DNA of 64,000 nt, taken from NCBI RefSeq assembly GCF_017652985.1, contig NZ_JAGGDJ010000030.1, positions 1-64,000 on the forward strand, written 5' to 3'. The notes under the pieces are model-generated. The model ran no database searches. It was not told the DNA's origin and saw only the letters and a program-made list of their open reading frames with translations. Below are positions 7,670 through 15,651 of this stretch, piece by piece. Position 1 is the stretch's first letter, and every line of letters starts with the position of its first letter. The position numbers were made by a program, and so were the translations under genes. This stretch comes from Paenibacillus artemisiicola. Its GTDB lineage: Bacteria > Bacillota > Bacilli > Paenibacillales > Paenibacillaceae.

Positions 7670-8449
7670 ATGATTATCAACCACAATATCAGCGCGCTGA
7701 ACACGCACCGCAACATGGGCCTGAACAACGCAGCCGCTTCCAAAAACATGGAAAAACTGTCCTCCGGTCTTCGTATCAACCGTGCAGCCGACGATGCCGC
7801 GGGTCTGTCGATCTCCGAGAACATGCGCGGTCAAATCCGCGGTCTGGAACAAGCGCAGCGCAACACGCAAGACGGGATCTCGTTCGTGCAAACGGCCGAG
7901 GGCGCGCTGAACGAAGTATCCGCGATGCTGAGCCGCGTGAAGGAACTGACGATCCAAGGGATGAACGGTACGTACCAATCGACCGACACCACGAACATCA
8001 CGACCGAGATCGCCGCCCTGTCCTCGCAAATCGACAACATCTTGGACAACACGACGTTCAACGGCATCACGATCACGGCAGGTGCTACGATCGTAACGGA
8101 CGACAAAGGCACGCAAATCTCGATCGGCGCAATCACGACGACAAGCTTCAAGAACCTCAGCGCGGCTACGCCTTCCTCCGCTACGCTGACCTCGGTCAAT
8201 GACGCGATCACCGCGGTTGCGGCTGAGCGCGGCAAGCTGGGCGCGGTTCAAAACCGTCTGGAATACACGTCCAACAACTTGGGCACGACGACGGAAAACC
8301 TGACGGCTTCCGAGTCCCGCATCCGCGATACGGATATGGCTAGCGAGATGGTCAGCCTGACGAAGAACAACATCCTGCTGCAAGCGTCGCAATCGATGCT
8401 GGCGCAAGCGAACTCCGCGCCGCAAGGCGTGCTGTCGCTGCTCCGTTAA
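7670..8449 (+). CDS. hag: Flagellin, copy 1
   Basis: A 259-residue short flagellin, the filament subunit exported by the flagellar type III system. The N-terminal D0/D1 part (MIINHNISALNTHRNMG, LSSGLRINRAADDAAGL) and the C-terminal part (RIRDTDMASEMVSLTK ... LLR end) are classical. The middle, about residues 98-180, is short, Thr/Ser-rich and offers possible O-glycosylation sites; D2/D3 domains are absent. It is identical to copy 2 over residues 1-97 and the last 75 or so residues. Regulated by a sigma-D promoter and a CsrA-type leader; a strong terminator follows. Confidence 0.97.
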   Translation: MIINHNISALNTHRNMGLNNAAASKNMEKLSSGLRINRAADDAAGLSISENMRGQIRGLEQAQRNTQDGISFVQTAEGALNEVSAMLSRVKELTIQGMNGTYQSTDTTNITTEIAALSSQIDNILDNTTFNGITITAGATIVTDDKGTQISIGAITTTSFKNLSAATPSSATLTSVNDAITAVAAERGKLGAVQNRLEYTSNNLGTTTENLTASESRIRDTDMASEMVSLTKNNILLQASQSMLAQANSAPQGVLSLLR

Positions 8450-8471
8450 TCTATCTTAGCGGAATGAGAAC

Positions 8472-8525
8472 AAAAGGGAGCTTCCCGAAGGTCATCTCGG
8501 ATGACTGGCGGGAAGCTCCCTTTTT
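8472..8525 (+). terminator. Rho-independent terminator after hag1
   Basis: GGGAGCTTCCCG pairs with CGGGAAGCTCCC (8509-8520) followed by TTTTT. It separates the two flagellin genes into independent transcripts. Confidence 0.88.
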
Positions 8526-8580
8526 ATCGCTCGGTCGAAAGGAAGCGTTAAATATATTGTCGGAACGCTGGATATAGCTC

Positions 8581-8607
8581 TAAAGTAATGCGAATCGTTT
8601 CCGATAT
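8581..8607 (+). promoter_or_regulatory. Sigma-D promoter of the second flagellin gene
   Basis: TAAA (8581-8584), 15-base spacer, TCCGATAT (8600-8607). Same -10 box and spacing as the hag1 promoter, so promoter and gene were duplicated together. Confidence 0.86.
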
Positions 8608-8624
8608 ATAAGATAGAGTCGATC

Positions 8625-8697
8625 AAGGGCGGCCGACCTTTCATCGCCTTACCGCAAGGATGCGGGCCATTATAAGACATTCAGGGAGGAAACTTCA
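8625..8697 (+). promoter_or_regulatory. CsrA-responsive leader of hag2
   Basis: Copy of the hag1 leader. The AGGA-loop hairpin CCGCA-AGGA-TGCGG (8652-8665) and the GGA-bearing Shine-Dalgarno CAGGGAGGA (8682-8690) are unchanged, while bases between them differ and the upstream stem has one mismatch (TCGCC in place of TCGGC). Retention of exactly the GGA sites points to selection for CsrA binding. Confidence 0.8.
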
Positions 8698-9465
8698 ATG
8701 ATTATCAACCATAATATCAGCGCATTGAACACGCACCGCAACATGGGCCTGAACAATGCGGCAGCTTCCAAAAACATGGAAAAGCTGTCCTCGGGTCTTC
8801 GCATCAACCGTGCAGCCGACGACGCTGCGGGTCTGTCGATCTCCGAGAACATGCGCGGTCAAATCCGCGGTCTGGAACAAGCGCAGCGCAACACGCAAGA
8901 CGGGATCTCGTTCGTGCAAACGGCCGAGGGCGCGCTGAACGAAGTATCCGCGATGCTGAGCCGCGTGAAAGAACTGACGATCCAAGGTTTGAACGGCACG
9001 TACCAAACGAACGATAAAACCAACATTACGACCGAGGTAGCCGCTCTGTCCTCGCAAATCGACAATATCTTGAACAACACGACGTTCAACGGTATTTCCA
9101 TCACGGCGGGCGCTACGATCGTAACGGACGACAAAGGCACGCAAATCGCCATCGGTTCGATCGTGACGGCAAGCTTCAAAGGCCTTGCTTCCAACGCTAC
9201 GCTGACGGCTGTCAACGACGCAATCACGCAAGTTGCCACGGAACGCGGCAAGCTGGGTGCGGTTCAAAACCGTCTGGAATACACGTCCAATAACTTGGGC
9301 ACGACAACGGAAAACCTGACGGCTTCCGAGTCCCGCATCCGCGATACGGATATGGCTAGCGAGATGGTCAGCCTGACGAAAAACAACATCTTGCTGCAAG
9401 CGTCGCAATCGATGCTGGCGCAAGCGAACTCCGCGCCGCAAGGCGTGCTGTCGCTGCTCCGTTAA
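8698..9465 (+). CDS. hag: Flagellin, copy 2
   Basis: A 255-residue flagellin, tandem paralogue of the gene at 7670. Residues 1-97 and the C-terminal stretch from ERGKLGAV to the end are identical to copy 1; substitutions and a small deletion lie only in the central exposed region (about residues 98-178). Start codon ATG at 8698 with CAGGGAGGA upstream. A terminator follows, then a glycosyltransferase gene. Whether both are expressed, and in what ratio, cannot be told from sequence; both promoters look intact. Confidence 0.97.
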   Translation: MIINHNISALNTHRNMGLNNAAASKNMEKLSSGLRINRAADDAAGLSISENMRGQIRGLEQAQRNTQDGISFVQTAEGALNEVSAMLSRVKELTIQGLNGTYQTNDKTNITTEVAALSSQIDNILNNTTFNGISITAGATIVTDDKGTQIAIGSIVTASFKGLASNATLTAVNDAITQVATERGKLGAVQNRLEYTSNNLGTTTENLTASESRIRDTDMASEMVSLTKNNILLQASQSMLAQANSAPQGVLSLLR

Positions 9466-9492
9466 TCGACGCTTCGGTCGCAGCAGCAAAGG

Positions 9493-9522
9493 GGGCCTTA
9501 GATATCCATCTAAGGCCCTTTT
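9493..9522 (+). terminator. Rho-independent terminator after hag2
   Basis: GGGCCTTAGAT (9493-9503), loop ATCC, ATCTAAGGCCC (9508-9517... end of arm near 9518) and a T-rich run. Confidence 0.88.
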
Positions 9523-9558
9523 CCTTTCCTATCCTTATATCAACAAGGTGGTTGAATC

Positions 9559-10629
9559 ATGCCTATCCGCTTGGCCCTCGTCATGATCGTACGCAACGAG
9601 GAGGCGAAGCTCGCCCGTTGCCTCGAAAGCGCATCGCCCTATATGGATGACATCATTATCGTGGATACGGGATCGACGGACCGAACCAAAGAAATCGCGG
9701 AGCGCTTCGGCGCGCGCGTCTTTGACTTTGCGTGGCAGGACGATTTCGCGGCCGCGCGCAACTACGCGTTGGATCAGTCCGTGTCGGAGTGGAATCTCGT
9801 ACTGGATGCGGACGAATACATCGTTCGGTTCGATAGGCAAGCCATGGACGGTCTGCTGCAGGAAACCAAGCATCTCGGGCGCATCGAAGTCGTGAGCTTG
9901 ACGTCGGAACAAGAAGGCGAAGGCCATGCGAAGGGCTATATCACGCGCCTGCTTCCCTCCCAGGTTCGATTCGAGGGAAGAATTCATGAACAAGCCGTAT
10001 CCGGGCTGCCGCGCGTCAACGTGCCGATTGCGGTGCTGCACGACGGGTATTTGCATACCGATAAGTCCGCGCGGAACATTCCCATTCTTCTCGCGGAAGC
10101 CGCAATGAAACCGAACGATGCTTACGTAAACTACCAACTGGGCAAAGAGTATCAAGGCGTGAACGATTTGGAGCGTGCTTGCCATTATTTCGAACGCGCG
10201 TTTCGCCGCTTGCATGGAAGAGAAAGATACGCGCCGAACGCGGCCGTTCAATATATATATGCTTTAAAGGATGCTAAGCGCTATGAAGCGGTGCTCTCGA
10301 TGATTAACCTGCGGTTGTCCTGGGTGCAGTCGTTCCCGGACTATCATTTTGCCTGCGGCGTGTTCTATCTGGAGCTTGTCTTAAGCGATCCGGGTCGTTA
10401 TATCGCCTATCTGCCGGAAATCGAGGCCTCCTACTTGAGGAGCATTGCGCTCGGCGAGACCGATCGATACGACACCGTAGAAGGAACCGGATCCTATCTG
10501 GCTTTATACAATCTGGCCGTCTATTACGAGATATTCGGACGGACGGGGGAAGCGCTGGACTGCTTGAAGCGTGCCGGGGAGCTGGGCTATGAGAAGGCTA
10601 AAGCCAGATTGTCGGCCCTGAAGGGTTAA
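9559..10629 (+). CDS. Family 2 glycosyltransferase with TPR-like C terminus (candidate flagellin glycosyltransferase)
   Basis: A 356-residue cytoplasmic GT-A protein. The N-terminal GT2 domain shows LALVMIVRNEEAKLARCL (residues 5-22), the nucleotide-sugar site VDTGSTDRTKEIA (near 35-47) and the DxD motif LDADEYI (near 90-96). The second half (from about residue 180) is helical with TPR-like pairs (YVNYQLGKEYQGVNDLERAC). It lies between the flagellin genes and flaG. GT2-TPR proteins next to flagellin modify flagellin in several Gram-positives, so flagellin is the inferred acceptor; this is not proven. RBS AAGGTGG lies upstream of the ATG at 9559. Confidence 0.83.
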   Translation: MPIRLALVMIVRNEEAKLARCLESASPYMDDIIIVDTGSTDRTKEIAERFGARVFDFAWQDDFAAARNYALDQSVSEWNLVLDADEYIVRFDRQAMDGLLQETKHLGRIEVVSLTSEQEGEGHAKGYITRLLPSQVRFEGRIHEQAVSGLPRVNVPIAVLHDGYLHTDKSARNIPILLAEAAMKPNDAYVNYQLGKEYQGVNDLERACHYFERAFRRLHGRERYAPNAAVQYIYALKDAKRYEAVLSMINLRLSWVQSFPDYHFACGVFYLELVLSDPGRYIAYLPEIEASYLRSIALGETDRYDTVEGTGSYLALYNLAVYYEIFGRTGEALDCLKRAGELGYEKAKARLSALKG

Positions 10630-10692
10630 TAAGCCTTCAAGGAGCTGCTGTTTTTGTCGATAACATAGGTATAAAGACTTGATTTCGATCTG

Positions 10693-10726
10693 CTTGAACG
10701 CCGGTGGACAACACGCGAAGTTCAAG
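10693..10726. repeat. Inverted repeat between the glycosyltransferase gene and flaG
   Basis: CTTGAAC (10693-10699) and GTTCAAG (10720-10726), 20 bases apart, just upstream of the flaG sigma-D promoter. It has no T-run; role unknown. Confidence 0.45.
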
Positions 10727-10736
10727 CTGGATATAT

Positions 10737-10763
10737 TAAGGAATGGCCGGCCTGTACCGATAT
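10737..10763 (+). promoter_or_regulatory. Sigma-D promoter of flaG-fliD-fliS-fliT
   Basis: TAAG (10737-10740), 15-base spacer, ACCGATAT (10756-10763), one mismatch in each box to the sigma-D consensus; flaG starts about 40 bases later. Confidence 0.7.
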
Positions 10764-10803
10764 ATAGGGTAAAGCGTTATTCAACGGAAGGGGTCGTATC
10801 TCA

Positions 10804-11205
10804 ATGTCCATGAATGTTTCTTCTGTCACTTCCAGCCGGTTTGTGTCCTCGGATTCAGGCACGAGCGCCCAAGGTTTGGACAAGGCTACCCAGACGACTG
10901 GCGAACAAAGCGTATCGTCGACGATCAACACAACGGAAGGGATGCAGCTGGCCGAGCTTCGGGGAGCCAAGATTTCAGCCGGGGACGAACAGAAGATCAA
11001 AATGCTGGACAAAGCCATCAAGGCGATGGAAGGCCCCAAAACATCGCTCCATCTTTCGGTACATAAAGAAACCAACACCATCATGATTAAAGTCATGGAT
11101 AAGGATACCGGCGAGTTGATTCGGGAAGTGCCGCCGGAGAAGACGCTCGACGTCGCGGCCAAGCTGATGGAAATCGCGGGCATCCTGGTCGATCACCGCG
11201 TCTAA
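10804..11205 (+). CDS. flaG: FlaG-family flagellar protein
   Basis: A 133-residue FlaG protein. Members affect filament length; the exact mechanism is unclear. The N-terminal 55 residues are Ser/Thr-rich and probably disordered; the C-terminal 75 residues hold the family domain, with LHLSVHKETNTIMIKVMDKD and the hallmark IREVPPEKTLDVAAKLMEI. It heads the sigma-D operon flaG-fliD-fliS-fliT, and fliD starts 22 bases after its stop. Confidence 0.93.
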   Translation: MSMNVSSVTSSRFVSSDSGTSAQGLDKATQTTGEQSVSSTINTTEGMQLAELRGAKISAGDEQKIKMLDKAIKAMEGPKTSLHLSVHKETNTIMIKVMDKDTGELIREVPPEKTLDVAAKLMEIAGILVDHRV

Positions 11206-11227
11206 TCGTTACGGAGGGGGAAGAGCA

Positions 11228-12703
11228 ATGACAATGCGCATAACGGGGCTTAGCTCCGGCATGGATATCGATTCCATGGTCAAGACCTTGATGAAGGCGG
11301 AGCAAGGCAAGCGGGACAAGCTGGTCAAACAGCAGACGTCGATTACGTGGAAGCAAGAAGCGTACCGGGACGTCGCGACCTCGCTGGTAGACTTCCGCAA
11401 CAACAAGATGTCCAAGTATAACACGATGTCCTCCCTGACGGCCAAAAAGGCCGAGGTCACGGGAAATACGGCAGCGGTTTCCATTACGTCCGCCAACAGT
11501 GTGGCCTCCGGCACCATGTCGGTGAAGGTGGATAATGTCGCCACCGCAGCGAGAAACGTGTATGCCACCTCGGCGGATCCTTTAGCCTATGATGCGAGTA
11601 ACCCCGGGCAGTACATTACGGTGAACGGCAAGAGAGTCGACATCGTAGCGGGGGACACCACGGATACGGTCATTGCCCGCATCAATGCCGACAAGGACAT
11701 CAATGCGACCGTCATGTATGCTAACGGCCGGTTATCGATTACGAATAATAAGACCGGCAATCAGTCAGGTACGGATTCGGGAGGCAACCCGATCGATAAG
11801 AATGCGGTCATCACGGGATTAGGAACGGCCGATGCCGCCTACCACGTGGATGGCGTCGATGCGAATTACTCCGTGAACGGGCTGAGCTTCACTTCGCAGT
11901 CGAATAACGTCACGGTGAACGGCGTCAGCCTGCTGTTGAAGTCCGCCACGGGCACGGGCGGCGATTCCGTGATCTCTTCTACCGTTGACGTGGATAAAAT
12001 CGTCGACACGATCAAGTCCTTCATCAGCGACTACAACGCCATTCTGGATCAGGTCAACGGCAAGCTGAACGAGCCGTTGTATCGCGATTATCAGCCGTTG
12101 ACCCAGGAAGAACAAGACGCGATGTCCGACAAGCAGGCGGAGCTCTGGGAGACGAAGGCGAAAAGCGGCCTCCTCGGGAACGACTCGATCCTGTCCTCCA
12201 TGGTGACCAGCATGAGAACCGCGATGGTGACGGGGTTTGATCTTGGCGGCGGGAAGAGCATCAGCATCCAATCCATCGGCATCTCGACGGGCAAATGGAC
12301 CGACTACGGCAAGCTCGTCATCGAAGACGAAGATAAGCTGCGCCAAGCCATAACGGAGGATCCCGACAGCATCGCCAAGCTGTTCAACGGATCGGGCGGC
12401 AATGCAAGCGATCCCGCAAGCACGAGTTCCGGCTTGGTGACCAAGCTAAGCTCGACGGTCCTTACGGCCCTGCAGGGCATGACGGACAAGGCGGGTACCT
12501 CCTCCTACAGCACGGACAAAAACGGCTCGTTCATCGCGAGCTCCATGCTAAGCGAGCAATTGCGGACGATCGCGAAACAAATCTCGGACCAGGATGCCTT
12601 GCTGCAGCGCAAGGAAGACCAGTATTATAAACAATTCTCGGCCATGGAAACGGCGATGAACAGATACAGCTCGCAAGCGTCGGCATTCTCGAACTATGCT
12701 TAG
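11228..12703 (+). CDS. fliD: FliD filament cap protein
   Basis: A 491-residue FliD (HAP2), exported to the filament tip where it folds incoming flagellin. The N-terminal FliD_N pattern MRITGLSSGMDIDSMVKTLM (residues 3-22) and the C-terminal coiled-coil region (ISDQDALLQRKEDQYYKQFS...MNRYSSQASAFSNYA) are both present. The central part is rich in Gly, Ser and Thr strands. The ATG at 11228 follows GGAGGGGG by 7 bases. Length is within the family norm. Confidence 0.96.
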   Translation: MTMRITGLSSGMDIDSMVKTLMKAEQGKRDKLVKQQTSITWKQEAYRDVATSLVDFRNNKMSKYNTMSSLTAKKAEVTGNTAAVSITSANSVASGTMSVKVDNVATAARNVYATSADPLAYDASNPGQYITVNGKRVDIVAGDTTDTVIARINADKDINATVMYANGRLSITNNKTGNQSGTDSGGNPIDKNAVITGLGTADAAYHVDGVDANYSVNGLSFTSQSNNVTVNGVSLLLKSATGTGGDSVISSTVDVDKIVDTIKSFISDYNAILDQVNGKLNEPLYRDYQPLTQEEQDAMSDKQAELWETKAKSGLLGNDSILSSMVTSMRTAMVTGFDLGGGKSISIQSIGISTGKWTDYGKLVIEDEDKLRQAITEDPDSIAKLFNGSGGNASDPASTSSGLVTKLSSTVLTALQGMTDKAGTSSYSTDKNGSFIASSMLSEQLRTIAKQISDQDALLQRKEDQYYKQFSAMETAMNRYSSQASAFSNYA

Positions 12704-12725
12704 TTTGTAAGGAGGAACCGGATTC

Positions 12726-13103
12726 ATGCTATCACCTCAACAGAAATACCAACAGTCGTCCGCGCAAACTGCGACGCCGATCCAGCTTGTTCTGATGCTC
12801 TACGATGGCGCCATTCGCTTCACGAAGCAAGGCATCGAGGGCATTCAGCAGCAGCAGCGGGAGACCGCGAACAAATACTTATGCAAAGCCGAGGCGATCA
12901 TTCACGAGCTGATCAGTTCGTTGAATTTCGATTATGCGATTTCCAAGGATCTGGTTAGGATCTATGAATATCTGCTGCATAACTTGATTCAAGCGAATTT
13001 GAAAAAAGAAGCTTCGTACGCCGTCGAAGTTCTGGCTCATCTGGAACAGCTGAGGGAGAGCTGGAGACAACTATCCAAGACGGCTGTCGCTGTCGGCAAC
13101 TAG
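12726..13103 (+). CDS. fliS: FliS flagellin export chaperone
   Basis: A 125-residue helical-bundle protein that binds the C terminus of flagellin in the cytoplasm and prevents early polymerisation. Family signatures seen: YQQSSAQTATPIQLVLMLYDGAIRF (in residues 7-31; the LxLMLYDGAI core is diagnostic) and NKYLCKAEAIIHELISSL. Start ATG after AAGGAGG. Between fliD and fliT. Confidence 0.95.
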   Translation: MLSPQQKYQQSSAQTATPIQLVLMLYDGAIRFTKQGIEGIQQQQRETANKYLCKAEAIIHELISSLNFDYAISKDLVRIYEYLLHNLIQANLKKEASYAVEVLAHLEQLRESWRQLSKTAVAVGN

Positions 13104-13113
13104 GAGCGAATCC

Positions 13114-13443
13114 GTGAGCGTTCAGGCATTAATTGAACTTGATGAAATGACGGAAGCCATTATGGGACAGCTGGCGGATGCGGACTATGAACGGTTCGTA
13201 GAGCTGGTCGACTTGCGCGAAAGGGCCTTGGCCGCGCTTGGATCCGGCGTTCCGCTCGAGGAGTCGGACCGGGCGATTGTCCGAAAGCTGATGCGTTATG
13301 ACGAAGTCTTGATGAGGCGCATGGAACAGCTGCGCGGCGAAGCCTCGGAGTCGCTGTATAAGATTCATTTCTCCAAAATGCAAAAGCGGGTCTACGATTC
13401 GGATTTCGTTGAAAGCAGCCTATTCTTCGATAAAAGAAAATAG
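13114..13443 (+). CDS. fliT: FliT-like flagellar chaperone
   Basis: A 109-residue, all-helical, acidic protein in the fliT position after fliS. FliT-type proteins act as chaperones of the cap protein FliD. No strong motif exists in this divergent family; the call rests on order, size and helical character. The GTG at 13114 is 10 bases after the fliS stop with AGGAG in between, overlapping the fliS end. A bidirectional terminator follows. Confidence 0.75.
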   Translation: MSVQALIELDEMTEAIMGQLADADYERFVELVDLRERALAALGSGVPLEESDRAIVRKLMRYDEVLMRRMEQLRGEASESLYKIHFSKMQKRVYDSDFVESSLFFDKRK

Positions 13444-13463
13444 CGCCGCGATTGTCGGACCGC

Positions 13464-13508
13464 AAAAAAACCTCTTACCGCGTGAAATCGCGTAAGAGGT
13501 TTTTTTTT
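13464..13508. terminator. Bidirectional terminator between fliT and convergent glycosyltransferase gene
   Basis: CCTCTTAC (13471-13478) pairs with GTAAGAGG (13492-13499), with an inner GCG/CGC. A-run on the left and T-run (13500-13508) on the right allow use from both strands. Confidence 0.88.
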
Positions 13509-13527
13509 GCGGTGAATCACGCAAGCG

Positions 13528-15477
13528 TTAAGCGTTCAGCAACCGCGCGAATGCGGGAACCTTGCGGAAGTGCGAGATGCGGTCCGCGTGCTGCCGCAGG
13601 AAGGCTTTCTTCTTGTCGGCATCCGGGCAATAGCGGAGATAGAACGTATAGAGATGAATGAACTCCGGACGCTGGTTCAAGGTCGACTCCAAGAATTCCA
13701 GTCCATCCTCGATATATTCGCGGGACAAATGATAATGGGCCAAATTTTCGAGGCTGGTTGCGCTTAATTCGCCATTTCTCAGCAAGATCGAATAGTATTG
13801 GAGCGCGACCTCGAACTGCTTCTTGCCATAGAAGAAATTGGCCAGCAGGTTGGTGACGTCCGCATTGCTGTACCGTTCGACGAACCGATCGTAGGGATCA
13901 TAGAAGCGGTAGAGATAGCATTTGGTCAAAAAGAGATAGACTTGGGCGTTGGCATCGACTGCTTCGCCTTTCACGATGTGCTCGTAGAGGTCATAACCGG
14001 CCGCAATGTCCGGATCCTCCGGCCGGGGAAGGCGTTCGACGTAAGCCGGGTTGTCCCAAGCCGCGGCGGCCACCGCGCATAGGACGGGCAGCTCGTCCTG
14101 ATTAGAAGGGCCGGCGGCCGCAATGCCGTCGAACGCCGCGGAGAACATGGCCTCGTCTTGGACCAGCAGCGCGTAGGACAGCCGGGAGAAGGCATCGAGC
14201 TCGGACCAGCTGTCCTCCATTTTGTCGCGGATATAGGAAGCGAGTTCCCGCACGCCGAGCGCGAGCGCGACTTTGAATAAGAACAATTGGTACTTCAGAT
14301 CGTCGGCGTCTCCGATTTCGCAGAGCAGCTTGATGATCGCGTCCGTCGGCTGCGTCACGAGCAAGACTTCGATCAACTGGCTGAGCGCATTGTAATCGTA
14401 GGGGTTCTGGATAAGAAGCTTGGTCAAGTAATAAATGTGCTTGTCCGCATCGTTCTCTTGATTGGCGATATCGGCCAACGTCCGAAAAGGAAACGTCGAT
14501 GCATGGGCGGGGCTGTCCAGCCAAAAGACATCCGACTTCTTCGCCATGCTTTCGGCGGCTTGATAGGCCTCCGTATAGGACTGCTTGGCTTCTTGGAAGA
14601 GACCGAGATAGAAGAATATCGATCCTTTCAAGGAATGATAGTCCGGATAAGCGTTCCACCGGATCAGCTTGGTTTCGACAACCGTCCATGCATCGTTAAC
14701 GCGTCTGAGCGTCAGAAACGATTGAATCAACGAGATGACGCAGCGGCAATACCAGGAGGAGCCGGACAGCTTTTCGCCTTTTTTCAAGGCCCGCTCGTAA
14801 TAATAAATCGCGCTCGCGTAATCGCCCTTAACGGCCTTCTCGTTGCCGATCGTATAGTAATCATAGGCGGAGAACCCTTTTTTATTTTTCAATTCCGTGA
14901 AGATGCTGGCATTTCGATTGAGCTTGTCTTTGGCGTCGAGGTTTTCCTTGAGATAGCCCGTATGGAACAGCGAGCCCTGGGCCAGCATGAATTGCAACGC
15001 GGTGCCGTCCAGCGAGCAGAGCTGCTCATGAATGGGACGCGTGTAGAACACGTTGTGATGGTTCGGGAATAACCGCGCGACCTCCGCCGTGTTCATGGAC
15101 GTGCTCTTCGCTTCCGATTCCCCCATCAAGTTGACGATGTTGACGGCATAGACGATGCCTTTGACCGGCGTTTCGTTCTCGAGGAACCGGCGCATTTTGT
15201 CGGCCTCGGCCGGCGGGAAATATTCGTCCGCGTCCATGACCAGCACCCAGCGGGACGTCGCGCGCCGAATGCCTTCGTTACGCGCTGCCGCAAAGTCGTT
15301 TATCCATTGAAAATCGTACACCCGATCCGTATACGAGCGCGCGATTTCCTTCGTACGGTCGGTGGAACCGGTATCGATAACGATAATTTCATCGGCGAGC
15401 GACCGGATGCTGTCCAAACAACGCGTCAGAACTTTTTCTTCGTTTTTGACAATCATGCAAACGGATAACAGCACCAT
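13528..15477 (-). CDS. Family 2 glycosyltransferase with long TPR region
   Basis: A 649-residue cytoplasmic protein. The N-terminal GT2 domain shows LLSVCMIVKNEEKVLTRCL, IDTGSTDRTKEIA and the DxD motif VMDADEYF (near residues 84-91). From about residue 190 the protein is helical with TPR-like units (SAYDYYTIGNEKAVKGDYAS, then repeated pairs to the C terminus near residue 640). It resembles the shorter protein at 9559 in its first 170 residues. ATG at 15477 is chosen over a TTG three bases upstream because AAGGGG then sits 5 bases away. It faces fliT and lies divergently from the sugar operon, so it probably adds sugar to flagellin or another surface protein (inference). Confidence 0.83.
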   Translation of the reverse strand: MVLLSVCMIVKNEEKVLTRCLDSIRSLADEIIVIDTGSTDRTKEIARSYTDRVYDFQWINDFAAARNEGIRRATSRWVLVMDADEYFPPAEADKMRRFLENETPVKGIVYAVNIVNLMGESEAKSTSMNTAEVARLFPNHHNVFYTRPIHEQLCSLDGTALQFMLAQGSLFHTGYLKENLDAKDKLNRNASIFTELKNKKGFSAYDYYTIGNEKAVKGDYASAIYYYERALKKGEKLSGSSWYCRCVISLIQSFLTLRRVNDAWTVVETKLIRWNAYPDYHSLKGSIFFYLGLFQEAKQSYTEAYQAAESMAKKSDVFWLDSPAHASTFPFRTLADIANQENDADKHIYYLTKLLIQNPYDYNALSQLIEVLLVTQPTDAIIKLLCEIGDADDLKYQLFLFKVALALGVRELASYIRDKMEDSWSELDAFSRLSYALLVQDEAMFSAAFDGIAAAGPSNQDELPVLCAVAAAAWDNPAYVERLPRPEDPDIAAGYDLYEHIVKGEAVDANAQVYLFLTKCYLYRFYDPYDRFVERYSNADVTNLLANFFYGKKQFEVALQYYSILLRNGELSATSLENLAHYHLSREYIEDGLEFLESTLNQRPEFIHLYTFYLRYCPDADKKKAFLRQHADRISHFRKVPAFARLLNA

Positions 15478-15576
15478 CAAAACCCCTTCATGTCATGTAT
15501 CTTTATTTTCGTCACGATCGCGCGCGAAGTTAATACCCGGTCCCATTTTCTCCGGCGGCCGAGTAGGGGCGAGCAT

Positions 15577-15603
15577 TCATTTTGGCCGAATCCGATCCGA
15601 TAT
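15577..15603 (+). promoter_or_regulatory. Possible sigma-D-like promoter of the sugar operon
   Basis: TCCGATAT (15596-15603) is the same -10 box as at both flagellin genes. At the 15-base distance the -35 is only TCAT, so recognition by sigma-D is uncertain. Confidence 0.3.
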
Positions 15604-15651
15604 AAGGGATAGGAATCAGTCGACCTCTACTTGGAATGGAGCATTTGGCCT

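Noticed and set aside
7670..9465. Assembly duplication of a single flagellin gene
   Set aside because: The copies differ in the centre, the leader and the flanking terminators, so they are real paralogues.
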